Shown one piece after another: positions 1 to 7,508 of a stretch of DNA of 17,396 nt. The DNA is taken from positions 93,560 to 110,955 of the forward strand of contig DCRR01000005.1 in NCBI GenBank assembly GCA_002325245.1, in the 5' to 3' direction. How positions within the stretch are numbered: the first letter of the stretch is position 1; the number at the start of each line of letters is the position of its first letter. The position numbers were made by a program, and so were the translations under genes. The notes under the pieces were generated by a model. The model was not told where the DNA came from. It saw only the letters and a program-made list of their open reading frames with translations, and did no database searches. Origin of the DNA: Microbacteriaceae bacterium UBA1487. Its GTDB lineage: Bacteria; Actinomycetota; Actinomycetes; Actinomycetales; Microbacteriaceae.

Positions 1-565
1 GAGCCATCACGCCGAGGCGCGCGCCCGAGAGCTCGGCGAGCTGATCGAGGCTGGCGGCACCGTGTCGCGCGGCCGCGTGGATCATGATCGCCGCGCACGC
101 CTCGGCGTCGGCAAGCGCCTCGTGGTGGGAGAAGTCCTCGAAGCCCGCCGCGAGGGCGACGCTCGGCAGACGGTACGAATCGAGGTGGTACGTGCGCCGC
201 GCGACTTGGAGGCTGCACAGGTAGCGCAGTTCGGGCAGAGCCAGCCCGGTCGCCTCGCACCCGCCGCGGATCACGCCGACGTCGAACCCCGCGTTGTGGG
301 CGACCAGGTCGTCGCCGTCGGTGAAGGCGAGCAGGTCATCCAGCTGATCGGCCCAGCCAGCGGCTTCCGCGACCATGTCGGCGGTGATGCCGTGGATCGT
401 GATGTTCCACGGTGCGAACTCGTCGTGGCCCGCGGGCGGCCGGATCAGCCAGCCGGTCTTGTCCACGACGCGACCGTCACGCACCTTGACGAGGCCGACG
501 GAGCACGCGCTGGCACGTGACCCGTTGGCGGTCTCGAAGTCGATTGCGGTGAAGTCCAGCGGCAC
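1..565 (-). CDS. 3'-5' exonuclease (DnaQ/epsilon-like), partial
   Basis: DEDD-superfamily 3'-5' exonuclease of the DNA polymerase III epsilon/RNase T type, which removes nucleotides from 3' ends using two metal ions. The visible 188 residues contain all three exonuclease motifs: IDFET near the N-terminus (D9, E11), HNAGFD (D95) and HHEALADAEA (H148, D153), the HxxxxD form typical of DnaQ-like enzymes. Translation starts at GTG 565-563; an in-frame TGA lies 18 bases upstream, so little extension is possible. The 3' end is beyond the left edge, so any C-terminal domain (BRCT is common in such proteins) cannot be seen. It is divergent from the hypothetical gene at 626. The family call is firm. 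The actual role (repair, proofreading or RNA processing) is not determined. Confidence 0.88.
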   Translation of the reverse strand, partial: MPLDFTAIDFETANGSRASACSVGLVKVRDGRVVDKTGWLIRPPAGHDEFAPWNITIHGITADMVAEAAGWADQLDDLLAFTDGDDLVAHNAGFDVGVIRGGCEATGLALPELRYLCSLQVARRTYHLDSYRLPSVALAAGFEDFSHHEALADAEACAAIMIHAAARHGAASLDQLAELSGARLGVMA

Positions 566-625
566 GTCCCGACTCTGTCACGCACTTCCGACTTCGACGG
601 GTGTGCGCGCCGAGAAGAGGCGACA

Positions 626-1183
626 ATGGACCCGATGGCCTTCTTCCGCAAGCGCGCGCCGCGCAGGATCATCGGGCGCTACCGGGCTCCCGCGCCTTCG
701 CCGCGCCCGCCGCTGGCGACCCTCGTGGACGAGGCGCGGATGGTCGCGCACGCGGCCGTGCGGATGGCCGTGAAGAACCGGATCATCGTCCTGGCGGCGG
801 GGGAGCGGCGGGACTTCGACCCGGTGCTGCTGCGGGCGTTCACGCGCGAGACCCTCGAGCAGCTCGCGCAGCAGCAACGCGCGGCGGCCGAGTACGAACG
901 CGCGGGACAGCACGCCATCCGGCGCGGCCCGGTGCTCGCCGGACTCGCGGCGGCGCTCGAAGCGGATGCGGTCGATCGCGAGTTCCTGGAGCGGATCGTC
1001 GAGGAGGCGCGGGACGCCGCGTGGTCGGAGCTGGCGTCGTCGCTGACATCGCGGCTCGCCGACGACGTCGCGGCACGGCGTCAGGGCCCGGACTATCACG
1101 TCGGGCGCGACGAGCGCATCGCGGCCTTCGTGGCGCTCGACCTGCTCGACCTCGCGTACGACCGCGGTGTGACGTTGGATTGA
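626..1183 (+). CDS. conserved-looking hypothetical protein, helical
   Basis: A 185-residue soluble protein that I do not recognise. It begins with a very basic stretch (FFRKRAPRRIIGRYR), then reads as amphipathic helices rich in Ala, Arg and Glu (for example residues about 70-95 and 110-135). No signal peptide, membrane segment or metal site is visible. Two starts compete. ATG 626 has GAAGAGG five bases upstream. ATG 635 (three residues shorter) lies seven bases behind a GACAAT hexamer at 622-627, the spacing seen at the leaderless genes of this window. The gene is divergent from the exonuclease at 1-565, and the reading frame has typical high-GC third positions. No function is proposed. Confidence 0.7.
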   Translation: MDPMAFFRKRAPRRIIGRYRAPAPSPRPPLATLVDEARMVAHAAVRMAVKNRIIVLAAGERRDFDPVLLRAFTRETLEQLAQQQRAAAEYERAGQHAIRRGPVLAGLAAALEADAVDREFLERIVEEARDAAWSELASSLTSRLADDVAARRQGPDYHVGRDERIAAFVALDLLDLAYDRGVTLD

Positions 1184-1274
1184 GGGCCGCCTCGCCGTCG
1201 CGGTGTCGAGCGGGTGGACAGCGGGGTATACGCTGTGAGGATTCTTCCCCACGACGAGCGGACTGCTTTCGATC

Positions 1275-2300
1275 ATGAGCTGGATTCCCCGAGCCGTGGC
1301 GGTCGCCGCGGGAACCGCAGTTCTCACGATCGCGGTGGCGGCGCCTGCGCAGGCCGCGCCGCCCGCCCTGCCGAGTGGTGATGCGCTCTACGCGATCGCG
1401 TGCCCGTACTACACCGATGCGACGGTGCCCACGACGAACAATCAGCTGCTCATCGTGGACACGACCGATGCGAGCGCCGTGAAGCGCGGTTCCGGCGCTG
1501 GCGGCGGCAATGCGACCTCCGACTCGAACTGCGCAGCGGGGGCGGCGTGGAATCCGGTGACGGAAACGGCCTACTTCGTGTACTGGTCCGAGGATGACGA
1601 GTACCCGATGCTGGCGACGATCGATCGTGCGAGCGGCGTGGCGACCGTCATCGGCGAATTCACCGACGCGGGTGTCGTCAACGACTACATCGCGGCGATC
1701 GCGATCGGTGCCGACGGCTCCGCGTACGCCGTCGACTATGACGGGTACGCGCTGTTCTCGCTCGATCTCGCGACGGCCGAGCTCACGCTCATCAACGCCG
1801 ACGTCGGCTTCGGCAGTGACCCGTACGGTTTCGCGTACAACCCCGCCGACAGCAAGTTCTACGCGGCCGACGAGGACGGCTACTTCTACGAGATCGACGT
1901 CAGCGATGGCGCGGTGTCGCCCCTGGGTCAGCCCAGCGGTATCTCGATCGATGGCGTCTACGGGTTCACGATCGATTCGAATGGCGTCGCGTGGTTCAAC
2001 AACGACGAGGACTACCTCGACGAGTATGCGGCGCAGCTGTGGAGCGTCGACCTCGGCGACTTCGCCACCGCGGCGGAGTTCTCGGGCAACGTCAGGACCG
2101 GCGCGAGTGATTTCGTGTACACGGAGTCGTTCTTCGTCGCCTCGTTCGTCGACGCCCCGGCCGCGATCGAGCCCGCCGCCCCGGAGCTGGCCGAGACCGG
2201 GCTTGATGGCTCGGCGGCAGCACTGGCAGCGTTCGCCGTGGCCAGCGTGTTGCTCGGTGCCACTTTCCTGGCCTCGCGTCGCCGCGCGAGTCTGCGTTAG
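1275..2300 (+). CDS. secreted beta-propeller-like surface protein with LAETG sorting signal
   Basis: A 341-residue exported protein predicted to be attached to the cell wall. It has a Sec signal peptide (hydrophobic stretch about residues 7-24, likely cleavage after AQA at 25-27). The long acidic body has repeating blade-like units of the type 'YAVDYDGYALFSLDLATAE' and 'FYAADEDGYFYEIDVSDG', typical of NHL/YVTN-like or DUF6923-like propellers. The C-terminus is a complete sorting signal: LAETG at 305-309, a hydrophobic helix (about 313-334) and RRR at 335-337. LAXTG is the signal known for class E sortases of high-GC actinobacteria, so sortase anchoring is a strong inference; no sortase gene is in the window. 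The body carries many Asp, Glu and Tyr and few Cys. Ligand and role are unknown. A TACGCT -10-like element lies about 40 bases upstream of the ATG. Confidence 0.82.
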   Translation: MSWIPRAVAVAAGTAVLTIAVAAPAQAAPPALPSGDALYAIACPYYTDATVPTTNNQLLIVDTTDASAVKRGSGAGGGNATSDSNCAAGAAWNPVTETAYFVYWSEDDEYPMLATIDRASGVATVIGEFTDAGVVNDYIAAIAIGADGSAYAVDYDGYALFSLDLATAELTLINADVGFGSDPYGFAYNPADSKFYAADEDGYFYEIDVSDGAVSPLGQPSGISIDGVYGFTIDSNGVAWFNNDEDYLDEYAAQLWSVDLGDFATAAEFSGNVRTGASDFVYTESFFVASFVDAPAAIEPAAPELAETGLDGSAAALAAFAVASVLLGATFLASRRRASLR

Positions 2301-2313
2301 CTCCGCCCGCCGG

Positions 2314-2319
2314 TAGGCT
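2314..2319 (+). promoter_or_regulatory. -10 element of leaderless ychF promoter
   Basis: TAGGCT, a good actinobacterial TANNNT -10 hexamer, ends eight bases before the GTG start of ychF, so transcription should begin at or next to the start codon. There is no Shine-Dalgarno sequence between them, which fits a leaderless mRNA. No convincing -35 box is seen. Confidence 0.6.
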
Positions 2320-2327
2320 CGACCCTC

Positions 2328-3404
2328 GTGGCTCTCACTATCGGCATCGTCGGACTGCCCAACGTCGGCAAGTCAACGCTCTTCAACGCGCTCACCAAGA
2401 ACTCCGTGCTCGCGGCGAACTACCCGTTCGCCACGATCGAGCCGAACGTCGGCGTGGTGAACCTGCCCGACCCGCGGCTCGCGAAGCTCGCCGAGATCTT
2501 CGGCAGCGAGCGCATCCTGCCGGCCGCGGTGTCGTTCGTCGACATCGCCGGAATTGTGAAGGGCGCCAGCGAGGGGGAGGGGCTCGGCAACCAGTTCCTG
2601 GCCAACATCCGCGAGGCCGACGCGATCGCGCAGGTGGTGCGCGGATTCGCGGACGACGACGTGGTGCACGTCGCCGGACGCGTCGACCCGGCCTCCGACC
2701 TCGAGGTGATCACCACCGAGCTCGCGCTCGCCGACCTGCAGACTCTCGAGAAGGCGATCGCGCGTCTCGAGAAGGAGGTCAAGGGCAAGAAGGCCGACCC
2801 GGCGGTGCTGGAGGCGGCGCTCGCCGCCCAGAAGTCCCTCGACGCGGGCACGCCGCTGTCGCGGGCCACCGGCGTGGATCTCGACCTGATCAAGGAGCTC
2901 GGCCTGATGACGGCCAAGCCGATCATCTACGTTTTCAACGTGGACGAGGCCGTGCTGACCGACGACGCCAAGAAGGCGGAGCTCGCCGCGGTCGTCGCGC
3001 CCGCGCAGGCGGTGTTCCTCGACGCCAAGATCGAGTCCGAGCTGATCGACCTCGACCCGGAGGATGCGGCCGAGCTGCTCGCCTCGACCGGGCAGGCGGA
3101 GTCGGGTCTCGACCAGCTGGCGCGCATCGGCTTCGACACGCTGGGTCTGCAGACCTACCTCACGGCGGGCCCGAAGGAGGCGCGCGCCTGGACCATCGGC
3201 AAGGGCTGGAAGGCGCCGCAGGCCGCGGGCGTCATCCACACCGACTTCGAGAAGGGCTTCATCAAGGCTGAGATCGTCTCCTTCGACGATCTGGTCGCGA
3301 CCGGGTCGATCGCCGAGGCTCGCGCCAAGGGCAAGGCCCGCATCGAGGGCAAGGACTACGTCATGCAGGACGGCGACGTGGTCGAGTTCCGCTTCAATGT
3401 CTGA
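2328..3404 (+). CDS. ychF: redox-regulated ATPase YchF
   Basis: YchF/OLA1, a universally conserved P-loop ATPase of the Obg group that binds ribosomes and is linked to translation and oxidative-stress control. The 358-residue length matches the family (about 360). Visible motifs are the Walker A G9-LPNV-GKS16, the NYPFATIEPNVG switch I segment, DIAG (G3, 72-75) and NVDE at 204-207. In the last motif, Glu replaces the Asp of the GTPase NKxD box; this is the known hallmark of ATP over GTP preference in YchF. The C-terminal TGS domain spans about 273-357 (from LQTYLTAGPKEARAWTI to VMQDGDVVEFRFNV). Start GTG 2328 is preferred because the protein then begins at the family's usual point. The 3' end overlaps yjdM by eight bases. 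Confidence 0.97.
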   Translation: MALTIGIVGLPNVGKSTLFNALTKNSVLAANYPFATIEPNVGVVNLPDPRLAKLAEIFGSERILPAAVSFVDIAGIVKGASEGEGLGNQFLANIREADAIAQVVRGFADDDVVHVAGRVDPASDLEVITTELALADLQTLEKAIARLEKEVKGKKADPAVLEAALAAQKSLDAGTPLSRATGVDLDLIKELGLMTAKPIIYVFNVDEAVLTDDAKKAELAAVVAPAQAVFLDAKIESELIDLDPEDAAELLASTGQAESGLDQLARIGFDTLGLQTYLTAGPKEARAWTIGKGWKAPQAAGVIHTDFEKGFIKAEIVSFDDLVATGSIAEARAKGKARIEGKDYVMQDGDVVEFRFNV

Positions 3405-3768
3405 GGCCCTGCCGGCCTGTCCGGCGTGTGCCGAGAGCTACACGTACGAGTCGGGGTCGCTGCTGGTCTGCCCGATGTGCGCTCACGAGTGGATGCTCGG
3501 AGCCGAGTCGGGCGATGACGACGACCCGGCCGAGGCTCCGGCGATCACGGATGCCGTCGGCAACGTCCTCGACGACGGCGACATCGTCACGATCATCAAG
3601 GACCTCAAGGTCAAGGGTGCGGGCGGCGGAGTGGTGAAGGTCGGCACGAAGGTCCGCGGCATCCGCTTGATCTCCGACGGCGTCGGCGACCACGACATCG
3701 ACGCGAAGGTCCCTGGCTTCGGTCAGATGCAGCTCAAGTCGAGCGTCGTCAAGAAGGTGCTCGTCTGA
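3397..3768 (+). CDS. yjdM: zinc-ribbon protein YjdM/PhnA family
   Basis: Small cytoplasmic protein (123 residues) of the YjdM family, historically called alkylphosphonate utilisation protein PhnA. Despite that name its biochemical role is not settled, and no phosphonate genes are nearby. An N-terminal zinc ribbon is visible (C8-P-A-C11 and C25-P-M-C28, followed by HEW). A short acidic linker precedes the typical core 'DAVGNVLDDGDIVTIIKDLKVKG' and the final KSSVVKKVLV. The ATG at 3397 lies inside the end of ychF (8-base overlap), so translation is probably coupled. I chose this start because MSEALPACPAC matches the usual N-terminus and no other start gives the full zinc ribbon. Confidence 0.92.
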   Translation: MSEALPACPACAESYTYESGSLLVCPMCAHEWMLGAESGDDDDPAEAPAITDAVGNVLDDGDIVTIIKDLKVKGAGGGVVKVGTKVRGIRLISDGVGDHDIDAKVPGFGQMQLKSSVVKKVLV

Positions 3769-3930
3769 CGAGCTGACGCCACTGCCGTGCCGTTGAGGGG
3801 ATCGTCCACGCCGACGTCGACCAGGTGAAGTGCAGCCTCGGCGACGAGCGCCCCGCCCGTCGATGCGACGATAGTGCTGGGCGCTCGCGAGCGACCCCAT
3901 CCGCTGTCGACCTCAACCGAAGGAACTTGC

Positions 3931-4605
3931 ATGCCCGTCATCGCCATCATCGGAGCCGGACCCGGACTCGGAGCTGCGGTCGCTCGCAAGTTCGGACGGG
4001 AAGGCTTCGCCGTCGCGTTGATCGCGCGCAATCAGGCGAAGCTCGACGCACTGGCCGTGGAGCTCGAAGCGGAAGGCGTGACGGCCCGCGGCTACGCCGC
4101 CGATGTGCGGGAGCCCGCGACGCTCGAATCGGCACTCGCGCGTGCCGCCGACGAGCTCGGCCCGATCTCGACGCTGCAGTACAGCCCCCTTCCGTCGCGG
4201 GACTACCTGAAGCCGGTTCTCGACTTGACCCCGGAGCTGGCGCGGGAGGCGCTGCAGTTCTCCGCGCTCGGGCTCATCCACGCGGTGCGTGCCGTGCTCC
4301 CGGCGATGCGCGAGGCGGGCGGCGGCAGCATCATCCTGATCAACGGCGGCACCTCGGTGAAGGCGCGCGCCGGATTCGCCGGCACCTCTGTCGCTTTCCC
4401 CGCCGAGAGCGCCTACGGCGAGATGCTCTTCGAGGCGCTCGAAGGTGAGAACATCCGGGTCCGTCAGCTGGTCATCCCCGGAGGCATTCCGAAGCTGCAG
4501 CTGCCCAACGGCATCGACGACGTGGCGTTGCGGATCTGGGAGATTCAGGCCGCCGCGGGTCCGTTCCGCACGATGCTCATCCCGCTCGAGGATGGCCGAG
4601 AGTAG
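3931..4605 (+). CDS. atypical short-chain dehydrogenase/reductase (SDR) family protein
   Basis: A 224-residue Rossmann-fold protein of the SDR superfamily. The N-terminal cofactor loop is GAGPGLG (8-14), and 'IARNQAKLDAL' supplies the basic residues after beta-2 that usually favour NADP(H). D59-V matches the adenine-binding Asp-Val. The catalytic part is unusual. The segment where SDRs carry Ser...YxxxK reads SVAFPAESAYGEML (153-166), so the Tyr and Lys line up with non-catalytic residues, and the NNAG motif is replaced by QYSP (83-86). It may therefore be a non-classical SDR or an NAD(P)-binding sensor. AAGGAA at 3920-3925 is a clear ribosome binding site for ATG 3931. A GATAGT -10-like hexamer at 3870-3875 may be its promoter. 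Downstream lies a dehydrogenase remnant. Confidence 0.85.
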   Translation: MPVIAIIGAGPGLGAAVARKFGREGFAVALIARNQAKLDALAVELEAEGVTARGYAADVREPATLESALARAADELGPISTLQYSPLPSRDYLKPVLDLTPELAREALQFSALGLIHAVRAVLPAMREAGGGSIILINGGTSVKARAGFAGTSVAFPAESAYGEMLFEALEGENIRVRQLVIPGGIPKLQLPNGIDDVALRIWEIQAAAGPFRTMLIPLEDGRE

Positions 4606-4836
4606 CGCCGACGTCGTTCAGTGGCCTGGCTGCACCACCCCGTTGAAAGGGACGACGTCCTCCCGGGCGGACATGTCGCCGAGTTCCACCGCAGCGTGCT
4701 CGAGAGCGGCGCACGCGCTGCGGTCAACCGCGAGACACCTGACCTCGGCGAAGCGGTTCGCGAGGCGGCTGGCGGCGAGCTCGACGTCGTGGCCGATGTG
4801 GTCGGTGGAGCGCTCGTCGCGTTGGCGCTGCCCTGA
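4606..4836 (+). pseudogene. remnant of a quinone oxidoreductase-like (MDR) dehydrogenase
   Basis: The frame read from 4606 (GTG at 4621) to the TGA at 4834-4836 gives about 71 residues. They include ESGARAAVNRETPDLGEAVR followed by EAAGGELDVVADVVGG. This matches the Rossmann part of zinc-type/quinone oxidoreductases, where 'GADAVVNYR..DL..AVRE.TGG..VDVVLDVVGG' is typical. The catalytic GroES-like domain, the glycine-rich loop and the C-terminal half are all missing, so it cannot be a working enzyme. I read it as a decayed fragment lying directly behind the SDR gene. The similarity is recognised by eye only; a short real protein with a chance resemblance is the alternative. Confidence 0.5.
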
Positions 4837-4896
4837 GCCAGCCGCGTCATGCTGGTGCGCGAGTGGCCGCTAACGGATCACCCGCGGCCGCGTGCG

Positions 4897-6054
4897 TCAG
4901 CCGACGTCGTCGGCGCGGTCAGGCACGTTCGCCGCGTCCGCGAGCAGCCGATCCAGCTCCCGGCTCGACAGCGGCGCCAATCCGGCACGGATCGCCTCCA
5001 GGGTGGCGCGCCGGGCGGGCTGCGCGGCCAGTTGACGAACTGCCATGTCCCAGCGTGCGGCGACGACCTCGTCGAAGTCGGCGAGGATGCGCTCTCGTTC
5101 TTCTTGGCCCTGAGAAATGTCGAGCACCAGCGGTGTGTCCTGCGCGGTGACGGGCGTCGGTGATCCGAGACGCCTTCCGAAGCTCTCGAGTCGAGCGCTG
5201 AGGCGGGCCAGCTCGGCGTCGATGCGGGCGAGCTCGGCGTCGCGATCCCGGCGACTGCAGTCGAGGGGAGAAAGCACGAACGTCTCGACAAACCGGTCGA
5301 GCGCCTCGGGCCGTCGATCTCGCACAGCGCCGGCGACGGGTCCCATGATGCTCGCGCCCGAGTCGTACAGTCTGCTGCCCGGTCTGCTGGCGAGGCCCAT
5401 CGTCGCGGTTGCCACCTCGTGACAGTCCGGGTGGTCGATCTCTCCGCGCTCCACGATGCGAAATGTCAGGAGTCGGCTGAGCTCTGTTGCCCCACTACTG
5501 CTGTGCGCGAGAAGGAACAGAGCAAACGCGAACCGGTGCTCGGGGAAGGCCCTGAGCGTGTCGGGAATGACTCGCACCACGCCAGCGCGAAGACCGCTGT
5601 CGTGGTCTGAATGATGGAAGTACAGGGAGATCAACGCATCAGCAGGAGCCGCGAAGTCGGGCCTTCGTTTCGCGGCGGCGGTCATTCGGCGAACCAGCGC
5701 CAAGATCATCTCGTTGTGGTCGGCCAGCCGAACGCCGATGGCGGGGATCGAGCCGCGTGCGCTCAGGTAGCTCGAATCCGAGGCGGCGGCGAGGAAGGTG
5801 ACCGCGGCTGCTCGAGTGAACAAAACTGGAACATCGGGTTGCGGTTGTTCGTCGATGATCGCTTCGCCCGCGGCGACAATCAGCGCGAAGAAGGCGTCGA
5901 AGTGGTCGAAGCTCTCGGCGAAGATCTTTGCCCATTCGTCTCGCGCGGACGACAACTCGGCGTAGTCCGACGGGTCAGCCGGGGCGAGCCGTTCCAGCGA
6001 CGGGGCGAAGATCGCTTTTGCCTCGCCTGCTGATCCAACGGCGCCGCCACACAC
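4897..6054 (-). CDS. hypothetical protein, helical, with C-terminal coiled-coil segment
   Basis: I do not recognise this protein. From GTG 6054-6052 it is 385 residues. The frame stays open to a GTG at 6141, but those extra 29 residues are basic and proline-rich. A TAGCAT -10 (6062-6067, minus) seven bases before GTG 6054 favours the shorter, leaderless form. The body is predicted helical and soluble, with hydrophobic segments such as FDAFFALIVAAGEAI and FAFALFLLAHSSS. A probable short coiled coil follows (DAELARIDAELARLSARLE), then another acidic/basic helical tail. No enzyme motif is visible. The gene has slightly lower GC and more mixed codon use than its neighbours around 5400-5900, which may mean recent arrival. 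It is divergent from the SPFH unit. Confidence 0.75.
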   Translation of the reverse strand: MCGGAVGSAGEAKAIFAPSLERLAPADPSDYAELSSARDEWAKIFAESFDHFDAFFALIVAAGEAIIDEQPQPDVPVLFTRAAAVTFLAAASDSSYLSARGSIPAIGVRLADHNEMILALVRRMTAAAKRRPDFAAPADALISLYFHHSDHDSGLRAGVVRVIPDTLRAFPEHRFAFALFLLAHSSSGATELSRLLTFRIVERGEIDHPDCHEVATATMGLASRPGSRLYDSGASIMGPVAGAVRDRRPEALDRFVETFVLSPLDCSRRDRDAELARIDAELARLSARLESFGRRLGSPTPVTAQDTPLVLDISQGQEERERILADFDEVVAARWDMAVRQLAAQPARRATLEAIRAGLAPLSSRELDRLLADAANVPDRADDVG

Positions 6055-6061
6055 GTCGCCG

Positions 6062-6067
6062 ATGCTA
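6062..6067 (-). promoter_or_regulatory. -10 element for the minus-strand hypothetical gene
   Basis: Read on the minus strand this is TAGCAT, ending seven bases before GTG 6054. No Shine-Dalgarno is present, so the mRNA is probably leaderless. This element is the main reason for moving the start inward from 6141. Confidence 0.5.
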
Positions 6068-6146
6068 CCGGGTTGATTGATCTGGTCTCGGCTGGGTCGT
6101 CGGTGTGGCAGGCGACCGGACTTGCCATGGCCGAGTGGCACTCAAC

Positions 6147-6152
6147 TAGGCT
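6147..6152 (+). promoter_or_regulatory. -10 element of the SPFH-gene promoter
   Basis: TAGGCT on the plus strand, in the divergent intergenic region, with a weak TTGCCA-like -35 at 6122-6127 (19-base spacing). Transcription from it would give a leader of about 140 bases before GTG 6300. The leader carries a possible six-residue ORF at 6210-6230. Confidence 0.45.
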
Positions 6153-6299
6153 GGGTGCGCTCTGAAAAGTACTTGTGCGTGCGCGTTGCTTCAGGAGTGA
6201 GGTCGAACGATGGATCTTCTCCACGGTTGAGCGGCAGTGCGCCCTCCCGTATGGCGACCCGATTTCAGACGCAGACACCTCTCAGAACAGGAGCAATCA

Positions 6300-7490
6300 G
6301 TGGGACTCATTCAGGCAGCTGTCGGCGCACTCGGCGGAACGTTCGCGGATCAGTGGAAGGACTTCTACACGGTTCCGACCGGCCTCGCGCCGACCGCCGC
6401 ACTCGTCGCGGCAGTCCCGCAGGGTCAGAATGCTGGTCGCGGATCGAACACCAAGGGCTCCGACAGCATCATCTCGAACGGCAGCAAGATCCTCGTTCCC
6501 GAGGGCTACGGACTTCTCCTGATGCAGGACGGCGCCATCACCGGTTTTGCGGCTGAAGCCGGTGCATACGAGTGGAGCAGCGAAGCGCAGGACTCCCAGT
6601 CGATCTTCGCGGGCAACGGAATCGTCAGCCCCCTGATCACGACGTCGTGGGAGCGGTTCAAGTTCGGCGGGCAGCCCGGATCGCAGCAGCGCGCCTACTT
6701 CGTCGCGCTCAAGGAGCTCCCGAACAACCGCTTCGGCACGCAGTCTGAGATCTACTGGGACGACGCATACATGAACGCCCAGGTCGGCGCGATCACGCGC
6801 GGCACCTACACGATGAAGATCGTCGACCCGATCCTCTTCGTGAAGTCGTTCGTTCCCGCCAAGTACCTCGAGCCCGGTCAGGTCTTCGACTTCACCGACA
6901 TCGAGAACGATGCAGCCTCGCAGCTGTTCAACGAGGTCGTCGGGTCGCTCGCGCCCGCCTTCTCGATGTACACGAACGACCCGTCCAAGGGCAACCGCAT
7001 CACCAAGATCCAGCAGGACTCGATCGGATTCGCCCACAGCCTGTCGGCTGCCGTTGAGCAGAACTACCAGTGGTCCTCGGCGCGAGGTCTTGAGATCGCC
7101 TCGACGGCGATCATCGCGATCGAGTACGACGAGAACACGCGCGAGCTGCTGCGCAACGTGCAGCGTGCTGACGCGCTCTCGGGCGCTCGCGGCAACTCGA
7201 ACCTGCAGGCTTCGGTCGCGGCCGGGTTCGAGTCGGCGGGCGAGACGGGCGGTGCCGGCGGCATCTTCGGCATGGGAATGGCAGCCGGGGCCACCGGCCT
7301 CGGCGGTCTCCAGCAGCCCGTTCCCGGCGTGGGTGCCCAGAGCACCCCTGCTGCTCCCGCGGCGGCCCCTGCTGCTCCGGCAGCGAACGACCCGATGGCC
7401 CAGCTCGCGAAGTTCAAGGAGATGCTCGACGCGGGGCTGATCACGCAGGAGGATTACGACGCCGCGAAGGCCAAGGCGCTCGGCCTGTAG
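6300..7490 (+). CDS. SPFH-domain / YdjI-like protein with SHOCT tail
   Basis: A 396-residue cytoplasmic protein of the 'SPFH/virion-core-like' family that includes Bacillus subtilis YdjI. Relatives form membrane-associated scaffolds. In B. subtilis, YdjI works with membrane proteins YdjG and YdjH to bring PspA to the membrane. Here the SPFH-like region covers about 40-290. A Gly/Ala/Pro-rich linker follows (about 320-363), then a C-terminal SHOCT motif (364-396, 'KFKEMLDAGLITQEDYDAAK'). No transmembrane helix is visible, consistent with docking to partners. Start GTG 6300 is chosen because AGGAG at 6289-6293 lies six bases upstream and MGLIQAAVGALGGTFADQW matches the family start; the frame is open further up but without support. 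The YdjG-like gene follows 18 bases after the stop. Confidence 0.9.
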   Translation: MGLIQAAVGALGGTFADQWKDFYTVPTGLAPTAALVAAVPQGQNAGRGSNTKGSDSIISNGSKILVPEGYGLLLMQDGAITGFAAEAGAYEWSSEAQDSQSIFAGNGIVSPLITTSWERFKFGGQPGSQQRAYFVALKELPNNRFGTQSEIYWDDAYMNAQVGAITRGTYTMKIVDPILFVKSFVPAKYLEPGQVFDFTDIENDAASQLFNEVVGSLAPAFSMYTNDPSKGNRITKIQQDSIGFAHSLSAAVEQNYQWSSARGLEIASTAIIAIEYDENTRELLRNVQRADALSGARGNSNLQASVAAGFESAGETGGAGGIFGMGMAAGATGLGGLQQPVPGVGAQSTPAAPAAAPAAPAANDPMAQLAKFKEMLDAGLITQEDYDAAKAKALGL

Positions 7491-7508
7491 GCGCGCGGGG
7501 TAGTCGAG

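Noticed and set aside
2373..3239. Long open frame on the minus strand opposite ychF
   Set aside because: It is the mirror of a certain gene in very GC-rich DNA; composition (Arg, Val, Leu, His, Asp) is typical of an antisense frame and it has no domain.
3769..3930. Possible small gene or gene remnant between yjdM and the SDR gene
   Set aside because: Short open frames exist on both strands, but none has a good start site or recognisable similarity; only a weak -10-like GATAGT near 3870 is worth noting.
4865..4896. Possible terminator hairpin (GTGGCCGC / GCGGCCGC) after the minus-strand hypothetical gene
   Set aside because: The stem is imperfect and there is no T-tract on either strand; such pairs are common by chance at this GC content.
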